Below are positions 1 to 8,662 of a DNA stretch of 35,387 nucleotides, piece after piece; position 1 is the stretch's first letter, and every line of letters begins with the position of its first letter. Source of the stretch: Yoonia sp. (GTDB taxonomy: Bacteria > Pseudomonadota > Alphaproteobacteria > Rhodobacterales > Rhodobacteraceae); contig JAQXEG010000031.1 in NCBI GenBank assembly GCA_029250945.1, positions 1 to 35,387 on the forward strand, given 5' to 3'. The notes beneath the pieces were generated by a model. That model was given only the letters and a program-made list of their open reading frames with translations. It did no database searches and was not told where the DNA came from. The position numbers and the translations under genes are program-made.

Positions 1-119
1 TGGAAATCACCGAAATACTTCGTGATCGCAGCGGTCAATGTGGTCTTGCCGTGGTCAACGTGGCCAATCGTGCCGATGTTAACGTGCGGTTTATTACGTT
101 CAAACTTTGCCTTAGCCAT
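1..119 (-). CDS. tuf: Elongation factor Tu, N-terminal part (cut by window edge)
   Basis: The GTPase that carries aminoacyl-tRNA to the ribosome in the cytoplasm. Only the first 39 or so codons are present; the gene runs off the left edge. The translation starts [16 protein letters not shown] and continues into the G1/P-loop GHVDHGKT, the EF-Tu form of this motif. The ATG is at 119, preceded on the coding strand by AAGGGC, a usable ribosome binding site. The gene lies downstream of parC on the same strand with a 138-base gap, so it probably has its own promoter. EF-G shares the HVDHGKT motif, but the N-terminal residues are those of EF-Tu. Confidence 0.97.
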   Translation of the reverse strand, partial: MAKAKFERNKPHVNIGTIGHVDHGKTTLTAAITKYFGDF

Positions 120-143
120 TTTGCTAGCGCCCTTAATTTTGAG

Positions 144-159
144 AGGCCATAAGCGGCCT
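144..159 (-). promoter_or_regulatory. Small hairpin in the tuf leader
   Basis: In the 138-base gap between parC and tuf there is an AGGCC/GGCCT inverted repeat with a 6-base loop, 25 bases upstream of the tuf start. It lies in the expected 5' untranslated leader. It could be a leader structure or chance; a stem of only 5 base pairs without a T run does not look like a terminator. I found no convincing promoter boxes in the gap. Confidence 0.25.
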
Positions 160-257
160 GTTTCAGCATCGCGGGCGATGTAGTTGGGATTTGGACAAAA
201 AGCAAGGGGTGTTGATACCCGCAGCATCAGCGCAGGCAAAGTTTAGCCACCCGCGAA

Positions 258-2594
258 TTAGGTGAATTTGTTGTTCTTGGGGAAACCATATGGCGGGCGC
301 TTACCCATTGATCCGCGCGCAGCCTTCCAGTCGGACATATCAGGCTCGGTCCGTGTTTTACCGCCACCCATTGCCCACGAAAGGCCGTCGGCCATCGGGA
401 ACGTGGTCACATCGGCCAAACCGCCATCGATTTCCAAGGTGCCCTGACGCCCGCGTGCGGATTTGTATTTCTGCAAGCGCACACCCTTACCACGCCCCAT
501 TTCGGGCAGGTCATCCAGTGAGAACACAAGCAATTTCGCGTTCTCGGACGCAACAGCCACATGGTCGCCGTTCACGCGGTGACAGATTTTGGCAGCCGTA
601 TCTTTGACGTTCAAAACCTGTTTGCCGGTGCGGGTTTGCGCAATGACGTCATCCTCTGGCACGACGAAACCGTTACCTTCGGCGGACGCGACCAACAGAC
701 GCATACCGGATTTATGCACAAACATATCGACGATATCGGCCTCGTTTGGCAGATCGACCATCAGACGCAGGGGTTCGCCCATGCCGCGCCCACCGGGCAA
801 ATTCGATGCGCCGACGGTATAGAAACGACCATTCGTGCCGAACACCAACAAACGATCCGTGGTTTCCGCGTGGAAGATAAAGCGCGGGCCGTCGCCGTCT
901 TTGAACTTCAATTCGCGGGTCAGGTCGATATGGCCCGTCATAGCGCGGACCCAGCCCATTTTGGAACACACAACCGTAATCGGTTCGCGGTCGATCATCG
1001 CCTCTAGCGGAACCTCGACCACCTCGGCGGCTTCGGCGAACTGGGTGCGGCGCGCGCCACCCTCGCTATCGCGGCCAAATTGCTTGCGGGTTTCGCGCAA
1101 CTGTTCAGAAATTTTGGCCCATTGCAGGCCCTCGCCGTCCAACAGATCCTCAAGCTCCGCGCGTTCCAGCATCAGCGCATCGCGTTCCTTGATCAGCTCG
1201 ATTTCCTCAAGCCGGCGCAAGGAGCGAAGACGCATGTTCAGGATCGCTTCTGCCTGCACTTCGGACAGGGAAACCTCTGGATCGGCACCGGGCAGAATGG
1301 GCGAGACATAATCCGCCTCGGACGTGGCGCGGGGATGATCAAGCGCCCAATCTTCGACCATCAAGGCACGCTTGGGCTCGTCGTCATAGCGGATGATGTC
1401 GATCACGCGGTCAAGGTTGAGGAAGGCAATGATGAACCCTTCGAGCACCTCAAGACGGTGGTCGATTTTGTCCATGCGGTGCTGACTGCGGCGGATCAAC
1501 ACGTCGCGGCGGTGATCAAGGAAGGCGCGAAGAACCTCTTTAACGCTACACACCTTGGGCGTCAGCCCGTCGATCAGCACGTTCATATTCAGGCTGAACC
1601 GCGTTTCCAGATCGGAATTGCGGAACAACATGCCCATCATCATTTCGGGATCGACAGTTTTGGCACGCGGTTCCAGCACGACGCGAATATCGTCGGCGGA
1701 TTCGTCACGCACATCGGCCAGAAGCGGCACCTTTTTGGTCTGGATCACCTCGGCCAATTTCTCGATCAGCTTGGATTTCTGCACCTGATACGGGATTTCG
1801 GTCACGACAACCTGCCATTGACCACGGCCTAGATCCTCGACCTCCCACTTGGCGCGCAGGCGGAATGCGCCGCGACCTGTGCGGTAGGCCTCGGCGATGT
1901 TTTCCTTAGGCTCGACAATTACACCGCCAGTGGGGAAATCAGGACCGGGGATATATTCCAGCAGGGTTTCATCACGCGCGTTTGGTGCCTTGATCAGGTG
2001 CAAACACGCGTCGATCAACTCGTGCAAATTATGCGGCGGGATATTCGTGGCCATACCCACAGCGATCCCAGTGGACCCATTCGCCAGCAGGTTCGGGAAG
2101 GCAGCAGGGAACACAACGGGTTCCTCAAGCGTACCATCGTAGTTGGGGCGATAGTCGACCGCGTTTTCGGTCAACCCTTCCATCAGCGCCTCGGCAGCGG
2201 CAGTCATCCGCGCCTCAGTATAACGCGACGCAGCAGGGTTATCGCCGTCGATATTGCCAAAGTTCCCTTGGCCATGAACCAACGGATAGCGGACGTTGAA
2301 ATCTTGGGCCAGACGGGCCATCGCGTCATAAATCGCGGCGTCGCCATGCGGGTGATAGTTTCCCATCACGTCGCCCGAAATCTTGGCCGATTTACGGAAA
2401 CCGCCGTTGCTGGCCAGCTTCAATTCACGCATCGCATACAGGATACGGCGGTGCACAGGTTTCAGACCATCGCGCGCATCGGGTAGCGCACGGTTCATGA
2501 TCGTCGACAACGCATAGGTCAGATAGCGGTCACCAATTGCGCGGCGTAGCGGCTCGGTCAGCTCTGTATCTGGTGTTGTCTTCTCATCTGTCAT
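258..2594 (-). CDS. parC: DNA topoisomerase IV subunit A
   Basis: The strand-breaking and rejoining subunit of topoisomerase IV, which with ParE decatenates daughter chromosomes. The 778-residue frame has the GyrA/ParC breakage-reunion domain in its first 480 or so residues, with HPHGD at 81-85 and the active-site tyrosine in RYTEARM (Tyr125). A coiled region and a C-terminal DNA-binding part follow. GQGNFGNIDGDNPAA and the total length fit alphaproteobacterial ParC better than GyrA. I chose the ATG at 2594, just before the conserved start; the frame stays open to 2654 but that extra stretch is not conserved-looking. The position equivalent to the quinolone-contacting serine is Ala86. The gene is divergent from the SH3 protein and lies upstream of tuf. 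Confidence 0.95.
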   Translation of the reverse strand: MTDEKTTPDTELTEPLRRAIGDRYLTYALSTIMNRALPDARDGLKPVHRRILYAMRELKLASNGGFRKSAKISGDVMGNYHPHGDAAIYDAMARLAQDFNVRYPLVHGQGNFGNIDGDNPAASRYTEARMTAAAEALMEGLTENAVDYRPNYDGTLEEPVVFPAAFPNLLANGSTGIAVGMATNIPPHNLHELIDACLHLIKAPNARDETLLEYIPGPDFPTGGVIVEPKENIAEAYRTGRGAFRLRAKWEVEDLGRGQWQVVVTEIPYQVQKSKLIEKLAEVIQTKKVPLLADVRDESADDIRVVLEPRAKTVDPEMMMGMLFRNSDLETRFSLNMNVLIDGLTPKVCSVKEVLRAFLDHRRDVLIRRSQHRMDKIDHRLEVLEGFIIAFLNLDRVIDIIRYDDEPKRALMVEDWALDHPRATSEADYVSPILPGADPEVSLSEVQAEAILNMRLRSLRRLEEIELIKERDALMLERAELEDLLDGEGLQWAKISEQLRETRKQFGRDSEGGARRTQFAEAAEVVEVPLEAMIDREPITVVCSKMGWVRAMTGHIDLTRELKFKDGDGPRFIFHAETTDRLLVFGTNGRFYTVGASNLPGGRGMGEPLRLMVDLPNEADIVDMFVHKSGMRLLVASAEGNGFVVPEDDVIAQTRTGKQVLNVKDTAAKICHRVNGDHVAVASENAKLLVFSLDDLPEMGRGKGVRLQKYKSARGRQGTLEIDGGLADVTTFPMADGLSWAMGGGKTRTEPDMSDWKAARGSMGKRPPYGFPKNNKFT

Positions 2595-2738
2595 TGTTGT
2601 GGTGTAGCCCCGCGGCGATAGGGCGTAAAGATCAGATAGGGGGAAGCGACCCAAGATTTTCCCTGATACGGAACCGAGGCCATAGCGTTAGGGTTACGCA
2701 ACAAAGTGATTCACGTTAAGATCCACCTGGGGGCGATC

Positions 2739-3206
2739 ATGGGAAAATTCATAATTGGCATATTTTTGTTGCTTGGGTTTGGCTTTTACCAGCTGTCTGG
2801 CGGCGCTAATTTCGAACCTGAGGTCCGGCCACTCGAAACAGCGGCCATTGCGACCAAATCCATCGCGCCCGCTCCATTCAACGAACCCGTTGTAACCCGC
2901 GCCGTCGTGGAACCGACCGAGATTGCACCTGTCGTTGAAGAAGAGTTGGACGAAGTTGCGTTAGAAGTCGAACCTGTCGTGCAGGCGCCTACTGTTGTGG
3001 CTGCGCCGCTTGATCTTCGCACTGTTGCGGGCAGCCGCGTGAACATGCGGGCTGGCCCGGGCACAAATTTTGGCGTGCTGGACACATTGGCGCAGGGCAC
3101 CGAGGCCGAGGTTATCGAGGTCGACAGCAACGGGTGGGCGCAAATTCGCATCACCTCAACCGATCAAGTTGGCTGGATGGCGGAACGGTTGCTGACCGAC
3201 AGCTAA
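2739..3206 (+). CDS. Membrane-anchored or secreted SH3-domain (SH3b) protein
   Basis: A protein of 155 residues, probably acting in the periplasm. An N-terminal hydrophobic segment (about residues 3-18, IIGIFLLLGFGFYQLSG) is an anchor or uncleaved signal. A low-complexity acidic, Val/Glu/Pro-rich spacer follows (about 25-90). A bacterial SH3 domain (SH3_3 type) fills the C-terminus, with VNMRAGPGTNF and a final GWMAERLL. Such domains often bind cell-wall peptides, but the ligand cannot be told here. I chose the ATG at 2739, behind a G-rich stretch, over an upstream GTG at 2706, because it puts the hydrophobic segment at the very N-terminus. It is divergent from parC and 39 bases before the SDR gene. 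Confidence 0.85.
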   Translation: MGKFIIGIFLLLGFGFYQLSGGANFEPEVRPLETAAIATKSIAPAPFNEPVVTRAVVEPTEIAPVVEEELDEVALEVEPVVQAPTVVAAPLDLRTVAGSRVNMRAGPGTNFGVLDTLAQGTEAEVIEVDSNGWAQIRITSTDQVGWMAERLLTDS

Positions 3207-3245
3207 CGACTTGCCAGTGGGCGGCGTTCCAGCCACAACCCCGGC

Positions 3246-4073
3246 ATGACACAACAATCCATTCTATTAACCGGTGCCTCCTCTGGCATCGGGTATGACG
3301 CCGCCCTTGGCTTTCGCGCCTTGGGCTTTCGCGTTTTTGCCAGTTGCCGTGCGCAAGCTGACTGTGACCGTCTGATCGCCGAAGGTTTCGACAGCCCACG
3401 GATCGACTATACCGACAGCGACAGCATTGTATCAGGTCTGGCCGCCGTGCTGGACGCCACAGGTGGCACGTTGGACGTGCTATACAACAACGGCGCATAC
3501 GCCTGTCCCGGCGCGGTCGAGGATCTGCCGCGTGACGCATTGCGCGCCATCTTTGAAACCAATGTGTTCGGCTATCAGGAACTGACTAATATGGTGATCC
3601 CCGTGATGCGGGCGCAAGGGCACGGGCGAATTATCAACTGTTCCTCGGTCCTTGGGCTGGTCGGGCTGAAATGGCGCGGGGCCTATGTGGCCACGAAATA
3701 CGCGCTCGAAGGATTGTCGGACGTCCTGCGCATCGAACTCGCGGACACGCAGATCAAGGTCATCCTGATCGAACCCGGTCCTATCACATCCGACATCCGG
3801 CAAAACGCAATCCCGCATTTCGAACGTTGGATTGATTGGGAACGCTCTGCGCGGGCTGTTGAATACGGCACGTTGCGCGGCCGGCTTTATACCGACAGCG
3901 GGCCGGACACGTTTGAATTGCCTGCCAGCGCGGTAACGAAAAAACTGATCCATGCGGCGACCGCCAAACGGCCAAAGCCACGCTATTACGTGACATTCCC
4001 CACCTATCTGATGGGGGTCTTACGGCGCATTTTGTCGACCAGATGGCTGGACGCGGTAACGAAGCGGGCATGA
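3246..4073 (+). CDS. Short-chain dehydrogenase/reductase (classical SDR)
   Basis: An NAD(P)-dependent oxidoreductase of 275 residues; substrate unknown. The cofactor motif TGASSGIG is at residues 9-16, and the catalytic set is Asn near 105-110 (ETNVFG), Ser134 (NCSSVLG) and Tyr147-x3-Lys151 (YVATK). The stretch after the active site (LIEPGPITSDI) is typical of the family. An Arg/Lys-rich C-terminus could touch a membrane. No clear ribosome binding site precedes the ATG, but an upstream in-frame start would leave the motif too far from the N-terminus. The neighbours do not reveal a pathway; it may be co-transcribed with the SH3 gene. Confidence 0.9.
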   Translation: MTQQSILLTGASSGIGYDAALGFRALGFRVFASCRAQADCDRLIAEGFDSPRIDYTDSDSIVSGLAAVLDATGGTLDVLYNNGAYACPGAVEDLPRDALRAIFETNVFGYQELTNMVIPVMRAQGHGRIINCSSVLGLVGLKWRGAYVATKYALEGLSDVLRIELADTQIKVILIEPGPITSDIRQNAIPHFERWIDWERSARAVEYGTLRGRLYTDSGPDTFELPASAVTKKLIHAATAKRPKPRYYVTFPTYLMGVLRRILSTRWLDAVTKRA

Positions 4074-4132
4074 TCCCTTTTCTTTGGCGCGACGACTGCT
4101 AGGTAACAAGCACAAGGAAAAGGACAAAGACT

Positions 4133-4327
4133 ATGGCAAGCGATCCGCTTTTTATTCTCGTGGCAATTTCGGTACTGATTGTGCTGGGCATTTTGCTGAT
4201 GGGTATCGGCACATTTGGCAAAGGCGGTGATTTTAACCGCAAACACGCCAACAAAATCATGCGCTGGCGGATCATCGCACAGGCCATCGCTGTCGCCCTG
4301 ATCCTGCTTTACGTTTACCTGCGCTAA
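4133..4327 (+). CDS. HIG1-like twin-transmembrane miniprotein
   Basis: A 64-residue inner-membrane protein with two hydrophobic helices (about 6-27 and 47-62). The joining loop, with GKGGDFNRKHANKIMRWR, is positively charged. The sequence NKIMRWRIIAQ at the start of helix 2 fits the hypoxia-induced gene 1 (HIG1) signature, whose mitochondrial members (Rcf1/HIGD) bind respiratory complexes. Function in bacteria is not settled and I only infer a respiratory link. An AAGGAAAAGGA stretch lies upstream of the ATG at 4133. It ends 11 bases before the adenosyltransferase start, so the two are probably co-transcribed. Confidence 0.85.
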   Translation: MASDPLFILVAISVLIVLGILLMGIGTFGKGGDFNRKHANKIMRWRIIAQAIAVALILLYVYLR

Positions 4328-4338
4328 GGAACCAAACA

Positions 4339-4911
4339 ATGGTCGTTCTGAACAAGATTTACACAAAAACCGGTGACGCGGGCGAAACCGCATTGGGCAA
4401 CGGCAGCCGCGTAGCAAAACACGCACTGCGCGTGAACGCCTATGGCACCGTGGATGAAACAAACGCCACCGTTGGTCTTGCGCGGCTACACGCCGAAGGG
4501 GACATGGACGGACAGCTGGCCATGATCCAGAACGACCTGTTTGATCTGGGCGCGGACCTGTGCCGTCCAGATATGGAAATGGACGCAGAGGCAGAATACC
4601 CGCCCCTCCGCATGTCCGACGCCCAAGTCGCGCGCCTCGAATCCGAAATTGACGCTATGACCCAAGGGGTTGAACCCCTGCGCAGCTTTATCCTGCCCGG
4701 TGGGTCCGCGCTTGCGGCACAAATGCATTTGTGCCGGACCGTGTCGCGCCGTGCTGAGCGGCTTTCCGTTGAACTAGCTACGATGGAATCGGTAAATCCT
4801 GCAGCGGTGAAATACCTCAACCGCTTGTCTGATTGGTTCTTTCAGGCGTCCCGCATTGCCAACAATGACGGCAAAGACGACGTGCTGTGGGTGCCGGGCG
4901 CAAACCGCTAA
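4339..4911 (+). CDS. Cob(I)alamin adenosyltransferase, PduO type
   Basis: Transfers the 5'-deoxyadenosyl group of ATP to cob(I)alamin, making the coenzyme B12 used by mutases such as methylmalonyl-CoA and ethylmalonyl-CoA mutase. The 190-residue protein has the PduO hallmarks: the N-terminal ATP-binding KIYTKTGDAGET, the DETNA segment, FILPGGS, and the helix with CRTVSRRAER. The C-terminal NRLSDWFFQASRIAN is also typical, and length is normal. It starts 11 bases after the HIG1-like gene with AAGGAACC upstream. Close by are etfB-etfA, and further along a methylsuccinyl-CoA dehydrogenase, which suits a role in acyl-CoA assimilation. The gene is named variously (pduO, cobO-like, mmaB), so I give no symbol. 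Confidence 0.94.
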   Translation: MVVLNKIYTKTGDAGETALGNGSRVAKHALRVNAYGTVDETNATVGLARLHAEGDMDGQLAMIQNDLFDLGADLCRPDMEMDAEAEYPPLRMSDAQVARLESEIDAMTQGVEPLRSFILPGGSALAAQMHLCRTVSRRAERLSVELATMESVNPAAVKYLNRLSDWFFQASRIANNDGKDDVLWVPGANR

Positions 4912-5053
4912 GGGCGGCCACGGGGGCGTTTTGCGGCAGAACGTGGCGTCCCCAGACCAGTCTGCGTCGATTTTGCACTGTTTTCTATCACGCCAGCGCG
5001 GTAGTCACGATCTTAGAAATAATGCGCTCAGATTCTAACAGGAGAAAATCGCG

Positions 5054-5812
5054 ATGAAGGTCCTCGTACCCGTCAAACGCGTGATCGACTATAACGTGAA
5101 GGTTCGTGTCAAAGCGGACGGTTCCGGTGTTGATCTTGCAAACGTCAAAATGTCGATGAACCCATTCGACGAAATCGCCGTCGAAGAGGCTATCCGCCTG
5201 CGTGAAGCCGGTAAGGCCGACGAAGTCGTTGCCGTATCCGTCGGTGTAAAGCAAGCACAGGAAACCCTGCGTACGGCTTTGGCCATGGGCGCCGATCGCG
5301 CGATCCTTGTTGTGGCCACAGATGACGTCCACACAGACATTGAGCCGCTGGCTGTTGCCAAAATCATGGCCGCCATCGTTGCCGAGGAAAACCCGGGCAT
5401 CGTTCTGGCTGGTAAGCAGGCGATCGACAACGACATGAACGCCACAGGGCAGATGTTGTCTGCGCTTTTGGGCTGGTCACAGGCGACATTCGCATCCGAG
5501 CTGGATGTTGATGGCGACCACGCAACCGTCACCCGCGAAGTTGACGGCGGCCTTCAGACCATCAAGGTTAAGATGCCAACAATCGTCACCGTTGACCTGC
5601 GTTTGAACGAGCCGCGCTATGCGTCCCTGCCAAACATTATGAAGGCCAAGAAAAAGCCGCTGGATGAAAAGACACCTGCCGATTACGGCGTGGACGTCAC
5701 ACCACGGTTGAGCATCGTCGGCACGACAGAACCGGAAGCACGCAGCGCGGGCATCATGGTTGGGTCCGTTGACGAACTAGTCGAGAAACTCAAAGAAGCG
5801 GGGGCTGTATAA
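5054..5812 (+). CDS. etfB: Electron transfer flavoprotein beta subunit
   Basis: With EtfA it forms the soluble flavoprotein that takes electrons from acyl-CoA dehydrogenases and passes them to the quinone pool through ETF-quinone oxidoreductase. The 252-residue frame starts [18 protein letters not shown] and carries the usual ETF-beta segments: [34 protein letters not shown] and the recognition-loop region [18 protein letters not shown] precedes the ATG at 5054. A gap of 142 bases separates it from the adenosyltransferase, so it likely has its own promoter there. Its stop overlaps the etfA start by one base (TAATG), implying coupled translation. Confidence 0.97.
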   Translation: MKVLVPVKRVIDYNVKVRVKADGSGVDLANVKMSMNPFDEIAVEEAIRLREAGKADEVVAVSVGVKQAQETLRTALAMGADRAILVVATDDVHTDIEPLAVAKIMAAIVAEENPGIVLAGKQAIDNDMNATGQMLSALLGWSQATFASELDVDGDHATVTREVDGGLQTIKVKMPTIVTVDLRLNEPRYASLPNIMKAKKKPLDEKTPADYGVDVTPRLSIVGTTEPEARSAGIMVGSVDELVEKLKEAGAV

Positions 5813-6738
5813 TGGCTGTTCTTCTGATTGCAGAGGTTGCTGGCGGCGAATTGAACGTCGATGCAACGGCAAAAGCACTGACCGCAGTTGCGGGTCTGGG
5901 TGATGTAACTGTTTTGTGCGCGTCCGCTGGTTGCGGTTGCGCGGCTGAAGCGGCTGGCAAACTGGCTGGCGTGTCCAAGGTGCTTTGCGCCGACGACGCG
6001 GCATACGGCAACGATCTGGCCGAACCTGTGGCCGACCTGATCGTGTCCTTGGCTGGCGATTATTCCCACATCGCGGCACCATCGACAGCAGCATCCAAAA
6101 ACATCCTGCCCCGCGTGGCAGCACTGTTGGACGCTATGGTCATTTCCGAAGTGACCGCAGTGGTTGACGCCGACACGTTCGAGCGTCCGATCTACGCGGG
6201 TAACGCGATCCAGACCGTCAAATCCTCTGACGCGAAAAAGGTCATGACGATCCGCACCGCAGGCTTTGACGCCGCAGCGGACGGTGGTTCAGCTTCTGTG
6301 GGCACGGTTGCGGCAACTGCAAACCCCGGCTTGTCCGAGTGGGTATCTGATGCGGTTGCATCCTCTGACCGTCCGGAACTGACATCCGCGGGTGTCGTGG
6401 TGTCTGGCGGGCGTGGCGTCGGGTCCGAAGATGATTTCAAAATCATCGAAGCCTTGGCCGACAAATTGAACGCGGCTGTGGGTGCATCACGCGCGGCGGT
6501 TGATTCCGGTTACGCCCCGAACGATTGGCAGGTTGGCCAGACGGGCAAGGTGGTTGCACCTGATCTATACGTCGCTGTCGGTATCTCTGGTGCCATTCAG
6601 CACCTTGCAGGCATGAAAGACTCCAAGATCATCGTCGCAATCAACAAAGACGAAGAAGCACCAATCTTCCAGGTTGCTGATTACGGTCTGGTTGCTGACT
6701 TATTTGACGCTGTGCCGGACCTGACCAGCAAGCTTTGA
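5812..6738 (+). CDS. etfA: Electron transfer flavoprotein alpha subunit
   Basis: The FAD-binding partner of EtfB, 308 residues. The N-terminal part (to about 190) is the alpha/beta domain. The C-terminal part holds the FAD signature: SGGRGVGS (near 200), SRAAVDSGY, QVGQTGKVVAPDLYVAVGIS, then QHLAGMKDS and INKDEEAPIFQVADYG. The length is normal and the start is fixed by the one-base overlap with etfB. It ends 14 bases before a strong terminator, so it closes the operon. Its likely electron donors in the window are the acyl-CoA dehydrogenase at 16572 and other beta-oxidation enzymes encoded elsewhere. Confidence 0.97.
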   Translation: MAVLLIAEVAGGELNVDATAKALTAVAGLGDVTVLCASAGCGCAAEAAGKLAGVSKVLCADDAAYGNDLAEPVADLIVSLAGDYSHIAAPSTAASKNILPRVAALLDAMVISEVTAVVDADTFERPIYAGNAIQTVKSSDAKKVMTIRTAGFDAAADGGSASVGTVAATANPGLSEWVSDAVASSDRPELTSAGVVVSGGRGVGSEDDFKIIEALADKLNAAVGASRAAVDSGYAPNDWQVGQTGKVVAPDLYVAVGISGAIQHLAGMKDSKIIVAINKDEEAPIFQVADYGLVADLFDAVPDLTSKL

Positions 6739-6752
6739 TCAAACCACACATG

Positions 6753-6788
6753 AAAAAGGCCCAGTGCAGCGATGCGCTGGGCCTTTTT
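6753..6788. terminator. Bidirectional rho-independent terminator after etfA
   Basis: AAAAAGGCCCAG and its inverse CTGGGCCTTTTT flank a short centre. The stem can extend inward through AGTGC/GCGCT with one G-U pair, leaving a 6-base loop. The A run and T run give a U tract on both strands. It lies between the convergent genes etfA and the DUF6473 gene (stop at 6795), and should end both transcripts. Confidence 0.93.
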
Positions 6789-6794
6789 CATGGG

Positions 6795-7631
6795 TCAAAT
6801 CAAAGTTTTAAGATGATTGGCTAGCGTATTGCTTGCCTCCATATGGCAGGCCACGCCCAACATTTCTGACGCCGCCTTCGTCTGCATGGGGGCGAAATAC
6901 ATCCCCTTTGTGCCCTGTTGTTTGGCCACATCGGTCGGGATTGCCTGAACGACATCCCGCACAAGCGGACGCAAATCATCAATCATCGATTTGGTGATGA
7001 ACAGCGGATCGGTCTGCAACGGATTGGGCATGACATCCCATGGATCATCTGTCATTGGTTGAGGCGCGAACCAGAATAGCACCGCGTTTGGCCCAATCTG
7101 CCCCAGCATATTCTTCATCCGTGCGACCCAAGCTTCCCTCAATTCGGCGACAACGATGTCGAACCATTCTGGTGACAGGCTGTGCAATTTGCCAAGCATC
7201 GCACGGGTATAGGTGAAATCCGAAAAATCCACGTCGTTATAGATCGCCTGCAAAACCGTTGAGGCGCGCAAGAACCGATCGTTGCGACGCGGATGCACGG
7301 AATAGAAACGGTTGGACAGAAAATTGGCGCGCATAATCTGCACCACGGTCAGGTCGGCCTTGTTACAGGCGGCCATAATCATCGAGTCATTCACAAAGGC
7401 ATCCACACTCCCGTTTACGCAACCCAAGTTCACACAGGGTTTACCAAGCTCCTTTTCCATCAGCGCGGAATAGGGTCGATCAATGAATTTACCGTATGTT
7501 TCCGTTACACCAATAAACGCGAGGTAGGGCGCGTTCATCGTCCGTTTGGGCCCCCGAAACATAATCCGGGACAACCCGTATCGACACGGGGCATAGGTTA
7601 GACCACCACCGTCAATTGTTTCGTGTTTCAT
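6795..7631 (-). CDS. DUF6473 family protein
   Basis: A 278-residue protein of a family I know mainly from Rhodobacteraceae, function not established. The N-terminus with YAPCRYG, then FRGPKR and IGVTETYGKF, is the family pattern. A central NLGCVNGSVDAF and the later FYSVHPRRNDRF are also recognisable. The core looks like an alpha/beta sheet with an early Gly-rich turn and may resemble an SGNH-type hydrolase, but I cannot identify a catalytic triad with confidence. No signal peptide or membrane helix is seen. I chose the ATG at 7631 because relatives begin a few residues before the CRYG motif; a GTG at 7643 is also open. It is convergent with etfA and divergent from the hydroxybutyryl-CoA dehydrogenase. 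Confidence 0.78.
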   Translation of the reverse strand: MKHETIDGGGLTYAPCRYGLSRIMFRGPKRTMNAPYLAFIGVTETYGKFIDRPYSALMEKELGKPCVNLGCVNGSVDAFVNDSMIMAACNKADLTVVQIMRANFLSNRFYSVHPRRNDRFLRASTVLQAIYNDVDFSDFTYTRAMLGKLHSLSPEWFDIVVAELREAWVARMKNMLGQIGPNAVLFWFAPQPMTDDPWDVMPNPLQTDPLFITKSMIDDLRPLVRDVVQAIPTDVAKQQGTKGMYFAPMQTKAASEMLGVACHMEASNTLANHLKTLI

Positions 7632-7786
7632 CCGACTCACCACTCTGTTTCTTTGGGGTTAATATGCGCCGAAATCCCTTGCGATTTTGCTAACCAATCC
7701 AATTTTACAAACCTTTGGCCGCATCCGCTTGAACGCCAGACCCGTTGCCGCATAAGGTGCGGGTGACCAGACAAAGGATAAGCGGG

Positions 7787-8662
7787 ATGGCAATTGAACG
7801 TGTAGGCATCGTCGGCGCGGGGCAAATGGGTAACGGGATCGCCCATGTTTTCGCGCTTTCGGGGCATGAGGTGCTGCTCAATGACATTAGCGACGATGCG
7901 CTGGCCGCGGCGGTCAACCTGATCGACCGAAACCTTACCCGTCAGGTCAGCAAAGGGGGCATTTCCGAGGGTGAAAAAGCCGACGCCATGGCGCGGATCG
8001 GGACCACGTCGACCCTGACCGATCTGGGCCAAACCGATCTGATCATTGAGGCCGCGACAGAACGCGAAACGATCAAAAATGCCATTTTTGATGAACTCTT
8101 GCCGCACCTGCGTGATGAAACGATCCTCACGTCAAACACGTCTTCTATCTCGATCACACGGCTGGCGTCGCGCACGGACCGGCCGGAACGGTTCATGGGG
8201 TTCCATTTCATGAACCCCGTGCCGATCATGCAGTTGGTCGAATTGATCCGCGGGATCGCCACTGATGAAGCCACGTTCAAAACATGCGAGGCTGTCGTTG
8301 CCAAACTGGGCAAGACCAGCACCGCATCCGAGGATTTCCCAGCCTTCATCGTGAACCGCATTCTGATGCCGATGGTTAATGAGGCGATCTATACCCTGTA
8401 CGAAGGGGTCGGCTCTGTTCAGTCTATCGATACATCGCTCAAGCTGGGGGCCAATCACCCGATGGGTCCGCTAGAGCTTGCGGATTTTATCGGGCTTGAT
8501 ACCTGTTTGGCGATTATGAACGTGTTGCACGACGGGCTTGCGGATACGAAATACCGCCCCTGCCCGCTGCTCACCAAATATGTCGAGGCAGGCTGGCTAG
8601 GCCGCAAATCCAAACGCGGATTTTATGACTATCGCGGGGATACGCCAGTTCCGACCCGCTAA
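7787..8662 (+). CDS. 3-hydroxybutyryl-CoA dehydrogenase
   Basis: NAD(P)-dependent interconversion of 3-hydroxybutyryl-CoA and acetoacetyl-CoA, in short-chain fatty acid or polyhydroxybutyrate metabolism. The 291-residue protein has the Rossmann motif GIVGAGQMG at residues 7-15. The catalytic Ser is in SNTSS (about 119), the catalytic His is at about 140 (GFHFMNPVP), and the Glu and Asn are in the following VELI and FIVNRIL segments. The C-terminal domain has the usual HPMGPLELADFIGLD. The ATG at 7787 follows AAAGGA with 8 bases between; the frame is open 42 bases further upstream without conserved residues. Its stop overlaps the convergent acyltransferase by 4 bases. The usual names are hbd, hbdA and paaH; I leave the symbol empty. 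Confidence 0.95.
   Translation: MAIERVGIVGAGQMGNGIAHVFALSGHEVLLNDISDDALAAAVNLIDRNLTRQVSKGGISEGEKADAMARIGTTSTLTDLGQTDLIIEAATERETIKNAIFDELLPHLRDETILTSNTSSISITRLASRTDRPERFMGFHFMNPVPIMQLVELIRGIATDEATFKTCEAVVAKLGKTSTASEDFPAFIVNRILMPMVNEAIYTLYEGVGSVQSIDTSLKLGANHPMGPLELADFIGLDTCLAIMNVLHDGLADTKYRPCPLLTKYVEAGWLGRKSKRGFYDYRGDTPVPTR

Noticed and set aside
1080-1832. Open plus-strand frame of 250 codons opposite parC
   Set aside because: It lies entirely inside parC, shows no family motif, and is expected from the codon use of a high-G+C gene.
7679-7694. TTGCGATTTTGCTAAC upstream of the hydroxybutyryl-CoA dehydrogenase as a third regulon site
   Set aside because: Resembles TTGCGCTAAC only in parts, has no palindrome, and sits about 95 bases from the start; too weak to claim.
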